This document shows, piece after piece, positions 58,042 to 64,000 of a stretch of 64,000 nt of DNA (positions are counted from its first letter, which is position 1; the number at the start of each line of letters is the position of its first letter). Location: NCBI GenBank assembly GCA_049968515.1, contig JBMFQR010000005.1:1-64000 (forward strand), read 5' to 3'. Under the pieces are notes generated by a model. It had not been told where the DNA came from and did not search any database. It worked only from the letters and a program-made list of their open reading frames with translations. The stretch comes from JAOACQ01 sp049968515 (GTDB lineage: Bacteria > Spirochaetota > Brevinematia > Brevinematales > JAOACQ01). Made by a program: the position numbers and the translations under genes.

Positions 58042-58965
58042 ATGAAGATAGCAAATTCAATAACTGAGCTAATAGGGAATACACCGCTTTTGAAACTGAA
58101 AAAGATTGCGGAAGGAATTGAGGCAGAGATCCTTCTCAAATGCGAATTTTTTAACCCACTTTCAAGTGTTAAAGATAGAATAGGACTTGCAATGATTGAA
58201 GATGCTGAAAAAAAAGGAAAAATAAAACCCACAACCACAATTATAGAACCCACCAGTGGAAACACTGGAATTGCACTTGCTTTTGTTTGTGCTTCTAAAG
58301 GATATAGACTTATACTTACAATGCCAGACACAATGAGCATAGAAAGAAGAAAGCTACTGAAAATACTGGGAGCTGAACTTGTCCTTACACCGGGAGCAGA
58401 AGGAATGACAGGTGCAGTAAAAAAGGCTGTAGAACTTGCAAAAGAAATTAAAGATTCTATAATATTACAGCAGTTTGAAAACCCAGCCAACCCTGAGATA
58501 CATAGAAAAACGACTGCTGAAGAGATATGGAACGACACAGAAGGAAAGGTTGACATACTTGTGGCTGGTGTCGGAACAGGCGGCACAATCACTGGAATTG
58601 GAGAGGTAATAAAGTCAAGAAAGCCAGACTTCAAGGTAATAGCTGTCGAGCCAGCTGATTCCCCCGTTCTATCAGGCGGAAAACCCGGAATGCATAAGAT
58701 ACAGGGAATTGGTGCTGGATTTATCCCCGAGGTACTCAACAGAAAAATAATAGATGAGATAATTCAGGTCAGGCATGAAGACGCGGGTGAAACATCAAGA
58801 AGACTTGCAAAATTAGAAGGTGTTCTTGTGGGTATATCTTCCGGAGCAAATGTATGGGCAGCATTAGAGGTGGCAAAAAGGCCTGAAAATACAGGCAAAA
58901 GAATAGTTACAATTGCCACGGACTCCGGTGAAAGATACCTTTCCACCTGGTTGTTTGAAGATTAG
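58042..58965 (+). CDS. cysK: Cysteine synthase (O-acetylserine sulfhydrylase)
   Basis: A PLP enzyme making cysteine from O-acetylserine and sulfide. The 307 residues include ELIGNTPLLKLKKI, the PLP lysine in SSVKDR (Lys44), the substrate loop PTSGNTGIALAF and the phosphate-binding GVGTGGTITG. The ending SGERYLST is typical of CysK. GGAGG lies before the ATG. The gene follows the Rrf2 regulator and precedes metY, together covering sulfide assimilation. Confidence 0.95.
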   Translation: MKIANSITELIGNTPLLKLKKIAEGIEAEILLKCEFFNPLSSVKDRIGLAMIEDAEKKGKIKPTTTIIEPTSGNTGIALAFVCASKGYRLILTMPDTMSIERRKLLKILGAELVLTPGAEGMTGAVKKAVELAKEIKDSIILQQFENPANPEIHRKTTAEEIWNDTEGKVDILVAGVGTGGTITGIGEVIKSRKPDFKVIAVEPADSPVLSGGKPGMHKIQGIGAGFIPEVLNRKIIDEIIQVRHEDAGETSRRLAKLEGVLVGISSGANVWAALEVAKRPENTGKRIVTIATDSGERYLSTWLFED

Positions 58966-58984
58966 TCTTATGGAGGATATATAA

Positions 58985-60274
58985 ATGGGCAATTTTAGAC
59001 CAAAAGGTTTTGAAACACTGGCAATCCATGCAGGGATTAAACTTGATGAAACATTATCAAGAGCCACACCAATTCACAGAACCACCTCTTATGTTTTTAA
59101 ATCAACCGAGCATGCTGCAAATCTTTTTGCACTTAAAGAAGCTGGAAATATATATACCAGAATGATGAACCCTACTCAGGAAGTCCTCGAAGAAAGAATG
59201 GCAGCACTCGAAAATGGCAGGGCAGCCTTAGCCGTTGCCTCAGGGACTGCCGCAATCTTTTACTCCATCATAAATATTTTAGCGAATGGGGATGAGCTTC
59301 TTTCTGCTAACAACCTTTATGGTGGCACATATACAATGTTTAATGATATACTGCCACAGTTTGGGATAAAGACCATATTTGTTGACCCAAAAGAACCTTC
59401 TAACTTCAAAAAAGCTATCACAAAAAACACGAAAGCAATATTTATTGAAACCATTGGAAATCCATCACTGGACTTTACGGATATAAAGGCTGTTGCAGAT
59501 ATTGCACACGAAAATGAGCTCCCGCTCATAGTCGATTCAACCTTTACAACGCCATATCTTCTAAGACCCATAGATTACGGTGCTGACATTGTTGTCCATT
59601 CACTCACAAAGTGGATCGGAGGTCACGGTACGGCAATAGGTGGAATAGTTGTGGACTCTGGCAAATTTAACTGGAAAAACCCAAAGTTTAAACTCTTCAC
59701 AGAACCTGATCCGAGCTACCATGGTATAAAATATGCTTACGACCTTGGAGAGAATAATGATATTGCATTCGCAATGAGAATGAGGCTTGTTCCATTAAGA
59801 AATTTAGGAGCATGCATCTCTCCAGATAACGCCTGGATATTTCTGCAGGGAATTGAGACATTAGCTTTGAGAATGGAAAGGCACTGCTATAATGCCTTAA
59901 AGGTTGCAGAGTTCCTCTCAAGCCATCCAGCAGTAAACTGGGTGAGATACCCTGGATTGAAAACTGACCCTGCATATTCAATTGCTTCCAGATATCTGAA
60001 GAAAGGTTTTGGGGGAATGGTTGTCTTCGGAATAAAAGGTGGTGCAGAAGGCGGCCAGAAATTTATAGAGTCTTTAAGACTATTCTCACACCTTGCAAAT
60101 GTAGGTGATGCTAAAAGTCTTGCCATACATCCTGCTACAACAACCCATTCCCAGCTTTCCCCTGAAGATCAGCTTGCCGGCGGTATTACTCCGGATTTGA
60201 TAAGGCTTTCAATTGGAATAGAAACCATCGATGATATCATTGAGGATCTAAAGCAAGCGCTGGAAAAAGCTTGA
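58985..60274 (+). CDS. metY: O-acetylhomoserine sulfhydrylase
   Basis: This PLP enzyme makes homocysteine directly from O-acetylhomoserine and sulfide. The 429-residue length is that of MetY rather than the shorter MetB/MetC. It has RTTSYVFKSTEHAANLFAL, the NIYTRMMNPTQ segment, GTAAI and the PLP lysine in HSLTKWIGGHG, followed by the MetY-type insertion (FKLFTEPDPSYHG). The ATG follows GGAGG. A cystathionine lyase role is less likely. Confidence 0.93.
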   Translation: MGNFRPKGFETLAIHAGIKLDETLSRATPIHRTTSYVFKSTEHAANLFALKEAGNIYTRMMNPTQEVLEERMAALENGRAALAVASGTAAIFYSIINILANGDELLSANNLYGGTYTMFNDILPQFGIKTIFVDPKEPSNFKKAITKNTKAIFIETIGNPSLDFTDIKAVADIAHENELPLIVDSTFTTPYLLRPIDYGADIVVHSLTKWIGGHGTAIGGIVVDSGKFNWKNPKFKLFTEPDPSYHGIKYAYDLGENNDIAFAMRMRLVPLRNLGACISPDNAWIFLQGIETLALRMERHCYNALKVAEFLSSHPAVNWVRYPGLKTDPAYSIASRYLKKGFGGMVVFGIKGGAEGGQKFIESLRLFSHLANVGDAKSLAIHPATTTHSQLSPEDQLAGGITPDLIRLSIGIETIDDIIEDLKQALEKA

Positions 60275-60294
60275 TATTTCAGACAAACAGCGTG

Positions 60295-60350
60295 GCCGGG
60301 GCTATTCAGAAAGTCAGTTTCTGGACAACCCCGGGCACTCTCTTTTCAGT
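60295..60350 (+). terminator. Probable terminator of the rrf2-cysK-metY operon
   Basis: GCCGGGG (60295-60301) pairs with CCCCGGGC (60329-60336), with an inner CAGAAA/TTTCTG stem. A T-rich stretch (ACTCTCTTTTC) follows. It begins about 20 bases after the metY stop. The outer stem has one bulge. Confidence 0.6.
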
Positions 60351-60467
60351 ATCAAAAAAATTAGAAATTAGTCAAATTTTGTGTTAAAATTTAATAACAA
60401 GCCTATAGAGATGGTGTTTTGTATTTTTTAAGTGCACTATCTTTATCTCTCAATGTGGAGGTAAAAA

Positions 60468-62042
60468 ATGAAAAAGTTTATTATCTTTTCTTTCTTCTTC
60501 TTTATCGGACTAAGACTATTTTCTCAGGAATCAACAAATAACACAGAAACAACAGGTAAGGGTAAAATAGTTCTACCGGACAAGCCAATCATTATCGAGG
60601 ACGAAAGTAAAGAAAAGATCGAAAACAAAGAGAAAAAGACAACAATCCCCCATAGCAGTATTGATTCAGATGAATTATCAAAGGTTCAGGTCAGCAAAAA
60701 GCTTAAAGAAGAAATTGATACAAAAAAGGAAGAAGAATTTAGTATATCTTCGCTTAAATTCTCATACGGAATGTATGAGAATTTTTTAGTCAATATGCAA
60801 CTTGGGAAAAAAATCACAAATTTTAATTACTTTGTATCATTCTTGAGAAACACAAGGGGCAGTGTGGGTAAAGACACCAACATATACTTTAATACCGAAA
60901 GGGCAATTGATGACCTTTATCTCAATATGGGTTATGAAGTAAGCGAAAAATTTGCTTTTTCCTTTGACGGTGGATACTATAACAGGATACTCGGCCTGTT
61001 TACCAATTCTATCAATATAAGCGAATCAAAATTTTACATTCCATTGAAGATTAAAATGGATTTTGCCAGTGAAGAATTCATAAAAGCCAGTGGAGAAATA
61101 GATGGTCAGTACCTAAACTTAAAACACAAGACAATGACTGATTACAGGGCAACAAATCTTTATGAAATGCTTATCCCAATTTCTGTAGAAAAAATATGGG
61201 GCACTGACAACTTTTTGACCGGAAATCTACTCTACAACCTTTTTTACTCTGGTGACATAGAACATTCCTTCGGTATCAGTATAAAAGATAGATTCCCGCT
61301 ATTATCTTCTCTAGCATTACAGGGTGGAATATCCCTTTTTGTATACTCACATAAAAGTTTCTTCTGGGTACCTGAATTGTTGATATTTTACAGGTTTTCC
61401 GACAAATTTGAAATAAAAACTGGCCTGAGCGGAAATTCAGACTTCGAGAAAAATCAACTACTCTTGAGAGAAAATCAAATATACTTTACTAATTTTATGC
61501 CGGAAGAAAAATGGGATTATTTAGCTGGCGTCTACTACCGACCTGTTGAGAGAGTTGTTATAGCCTGTGAAGCAGAATATGACTACTTCTACTCTTACCG
61601 GAACTTTGCTTTCGATGAGAATCTACAGCTTTATTATATAAAAAACACTACAAACATAAACATCGTAACCATAAACCCCTACATAAACTTTAACTATATG
61701 GAAGATATAAACATTTCTTTAAGTGGAAAATTGAGAGTATTTGATTATAATGAAATTTTGCGCCTAAATCAATACGAAATAACAGCAAAAGCTGGATATT
61801 TTTTAAGAAAGATTGGTTTCAATATCGAAACATTCTTAAGCTATATCGGTCCGAAAAAATTAAAAGAGGATTGGTTCTCACAGAGTTACTGGAAATGGGG
61901 TATATCTTTATCCCAGAAAGCCGGCGAGAATCTTATTTTTGAATGCAGATTTAATAACATATTAAATCAGGACATCTTCGAGGAGATCTATCTTAAGGAA
62001 AGTGGATTCTCATTTGATATCGGTCTGACATTCAGATTTTGA
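60468..62042 (+). CDS. Predicted outer-membrane beta-barrel protein
   Basis: A 524-residue precursor with a signal peptide (KKFIIFSFFFFIGLRLFSQ). Residues about 20-85 are a charged, low-complexity segment (KSKEKIENKEKKT region). The rest alternates aromatic and polar residues in strands (FKLKFSYGMYENFLVNMQLG-like, YFVSFLRNTRG, NINIVTINPYINFNYM) and ends with the aromatic FDIGLTFRF, a typical BamA recognition end. It resembles the barrel part of TonB-dependent receptors, but no plug domain is visible. Its cargo is not known. GGAGG precedes the ATG. It stands alone between metY and uvrA. Confidence 0.75.
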   Translation: MKKFIIFSFFFFIGLRLFSQESTNNTETTGKGKIVLPDKPIIIEDESKEKIENKEKKTTIPHSSIDSDELSKVQVSKKLKEEIDTKKEEEFSISSLKFSYGMYENFLVNMQLGKKITNFNYFVSFLRNTRGSVGKDTNIYFNTERAIDDLYLNMGYEVSEKFAFSFDGGYYNRILGLFTNSINISESKFYIPLKIKMDFASEEFIKASGEIDGQYLNLKHKTMTDYRATNLYEMLIPISVEKIWGTDNFLTGNLLYNLFYSGDIEHSFGISIKDRFPLLSSLALQGGISLFVYSHKSFFWVPELLIFYRFSDKFEIKTGLSGNSDFEKNQLLLRENQIYFTNFMPEEKWDYLAGVYYRPVERVVIACEAEYDYFYSYRNFAFDENLQLYYIKNTTNINIVTINPYINFNYMEDINISLSGKLRVFDYNEILRLNQYEITAKAGYFLRKIGFNIETFLSYIGPKKLKEDWFSQSYWKWGISLSQKAGENLIFECRFNNILNQDIFEEIYLKESGFSFDIGLTFRF

Positions 62043-62124
62043 TTTAAATTGATGTCTTGTTTCACCCTATAAATAAGAGAAAAAAAAGCATTGTTGTATC
62101 TATGTCCTTAATTCCTGAGGTAAA

Positions 62125-64000
62125 AATGATAGATAAAATTATTGTGAAAGGTGCAAGGGAACACAATCTCAAAAACATATCTCTCGAAATACCAAGAAAT
62201 AAACTTGTTGTTTTCACTGGTGTTTCTGGATCGGGGAAATCTTCACTGGTTTTCGATACTATCTATGCTGAAGGTGAGAGAAGATATCTTGAATCTCTAT
62301 CTACCTATGCAAGGCAATTTCTTGGTGAAATGCACAAACCTGATGTAGATAGTATAGAGGGACTTTCACCATCTATATCCATCGAACAGCAGGTTGCCCA
62401 TGCTAATCCGAGGTCAATTGTGGGTACAGTAACAGAAATTTATGACTATTTTAGATTACTCTGGGGTACAATCGGAAAGCCAGTATGTCCAGAATGTGGG
62501 AGAGATTTAAATGCCACTACCATTGATGAGATAGTAAACTCCGTAATGAATATAGAAAATGGTACGAAATGCATAATTCTTTCTCCCATAGCGAGGGGTA
62601 AGAAGGGAAGCTTCGCAGACGTAGTTGAAGATCTAAAAAAAGAAGGCTTCGTAAGATTAAGAGTTAATGGTGAAATTATAAACATTGACGATTTTACCCC
62701 TCTTGACAAAAATAAAAAACACGACATTGACGTTGTTATTGATAGAATTACTATTGAGGAAAAAAACAAGACAAGAATAACAGACTCAATAGAACTTGCT
62801 CTAAAAGAGGGGAAAGGTGTAATGTCCATAATGCTTCCTGAAAAAAATGAGGAGAAGATTTTTTCTGAGAAATACTTCTGTCCTATTCATCAAATAAGTT
62901 TTGATGAGATTTCTCCAAAGATGTTTTCTTTTAATGCACCATATGGTGCATGCCCTGAATGTAGTGGGCTTGGAGAAAAAATGGAGTTTGATGAGGAATT
63001 AATAGTAGATTTTGATAAATCAATAAATGAAGGAGCAATAAAAACACATCCACCAACACAGACCCACTGGATGTCCTTTCTTAAAGCATTATCAAAAAAG
63101 TATGATTTCTCACTGGATATTCCCTACAAAAAACTTCCTTCAAATATAAGAAAGGTAATAATGTATGGTGACAGCGAAAAACTTAACATAAACTACCAGA
63201 GCGAAAAGATGAAATTTGAAATCAGTAGCATATATGAAGGAATTATTCCAAATCTCAAAAGAAGATATTTTGAGACTTCATCATTTGAAATGAGGGAGTG
63301 GTTTTCACAATATATGAAAAGTATACCCTGCCCTCTTTGTAAAGGAGAGAGACTCAAAAAGAAAAGCCTTTCAGTAAAGATAAACGGCAAGAACATTATG
63401 GATGTCACACGAATGAATATCAGAGAATGCCTCTCATTTTTTGAAAACCTTGAGCCGGTGCTTTCAGAAAATGAAAGAAAGATAGCTGATAGAATTTTAA
63501 AAGAGATAAAGAAAAGATTAACTTTCATACTTGATGTCGGGCTTGACTATATAACCCTCGATAGAAAGGTTAGCACAATCTCTGGCGGAGAGCTACAGAG
63601 AATAAGGCTTGCAACACAGATAGGTTCAGGGCTTACAGGCGTGATCTATGTTCTGGATGAACCAACCATAGGATTACATGCAAGGGATACAGACAAATTG
63701 ATAAAAACCCTTGAGAAACTGAGAGACTCAGATAATACCGTGCTTGTTGTTGAACATGATGAGGAGGTAATACTCAGGGCAGACTATATATTTGATATTG
63801 GGCCGGGAGCAGGTATTTACGGAGGTGAAAAGGTGGCAGAAGGTACTCCTGAAGAAATAAAGGTAAATCCCAATTCACTCACAGGGCAATATATTTCAGG
63901 CAAGCTTTTCGTCCCTATGCCGGAAAAAAGAAGAGAAGGAAATGGAAAATTCATAGAAGTCATAGGTGCAGAAGAACACAATTTGAAGAAAATAAACGTA
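62125..64000 (+). CDS. uvrA: UvrABC system protein A (3' end beyond the window)
   Basis: UvrA finds bulky DNA lesions for excision repair. The frame is open to the window end, giving 625 residues of an expected 930-950. It starts IDKIIVKGAREHNLKNIS with Walker A GVSGSGKSS at 32-40, has YARQFLGEMHKPDVDSIEGL, and ends its first ABC module with TISGGELQRIRLATQIGSGL and VLDEPTIGLH. The first zinc site reads CPIH instead of Cys-x2-Cys, followed by the normal GACPECSGLG, so a Cys to His change is seen. GAGGT precedes ATG 62125. The second ABC module is just beginning at the end (GAEEHNLKKINV). Confidence 0.95.

Noticed and set aside
1..64000. Prophage, insertion sequence or integrase-based island
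   Set aside because: No integrase, transposase, phage structural gene or terminal repeats with target duplication were seen; gene content is mostly housekeeping and envelope genes.

Overview
This window is AT-rich bacterial DNA carrying about 50 protein genes, one tRNA gene and no sign of phage, insertion sequence or CRISPR. A two-membrane cell is clear from a TamB-BamA-Skp block, several predicted lipoproteins and an outer-membrane barrel candidate. A spiro-SPASM-type protein, a long helical protein of the kind known in Treponema, a PilZ protein and a NusG-II/Gx transporter pair point to the phylum Spirochaetota. That placement is inference from gene content, and no genus can be named. Strict sigma70-like promoters (17-base spacers) and strong GGAGG ribosome sites are easy to see and were used to set starts.

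Layout. 1-2.9 kb (minus): cmk, tyrA and a Thermotoga-type DAHP synthase. 2.9-4.7 kb (minus): a secreted GH3 beta-glucan glucosidase. 4.8-5.0 kb (plus): a well-formed fluoride (crcB) riboswitch with its own promoter but no fluoride-related gene behind it. 5.1-11.5 kb (plus): rpmF-plsX-fabH-fabG-fabF-rnc-yicC-gmk. 11.5-11.9 kb: a hairpin-rich intergenic region. 11.9-18.8 kb (plus): M18 aminopeptidase, spiro-SPASM protein, PSP1 protein, a long helical protein and hflX. 18.7-26.1 kb (minus): dut and a TlpA-like thioredoxin, then lemA-TPM-TPM-PilZ, a TPR protein with a periplasmic or outer-membrane protein, and a Ser-rich lipoprotein. 26.2-30.0 kb (minus): a hybrid sensor-regulator (LacI-like ligand domain, PAS, LuxR HTH) and another Ser-rich lipoprotein. 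30.4-32.3 kb (minus): leuC-leuD. 32.4-32.7 kb: a 305-base nest of inverted repeats. 32.8-35.2 kb (minus): a cupin repressor and two methyltransferases, one frameshifted by an 11-bp duplication. 35.5-46.7 kb (plus): the envelope block (LPP20-like lipoprotein, TamB, BamA, Skp), thiE and a TPR membrane protein. 47-49.3 kb (plus): a modular GH16 beta-glucanase lipoprotein behind a sigma54-like promoter and a structured leader. 49.3-49.7 kb (minus): tRNA-Thr(CGT), whose leader is built from four decaying copies of its own 5' end. 49.7-57.5 kb (minus): SurA-like, NusG-II, Gx transporter, a degenerate Fe-ADH, GAF-PP2C, RNase R and DUF1015. 57.6-60.3 kb (plus): an Rrf2 regulator, cysK and metY. 60.5-64 kb (plus): an outer-membrane barrel protein and uvrA, which runs off the window.

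How the genes fit together. The GH16 enzyme (with a possible CBM56-like module) and the GH3 exo-glucosidase suggest use of beta-1,3- or mixed-linked glucan. The Ser-rich lipoproteins share linkers and, in one case, a binding-like module with the GH16 enzyme. The hybrid regulator sits between two of these lipoprotein genes and may sense a sugar. The Rrf2 gene next to cysK and metY looks like a CymR-type sulfur regulon. The features most likely to be new are the orphan fluoride riboswitch, the tRNA-derived leader repeats, the 305-base structured region, the GH16 leader and the Fe-ADH-like protein without its metal ligands.
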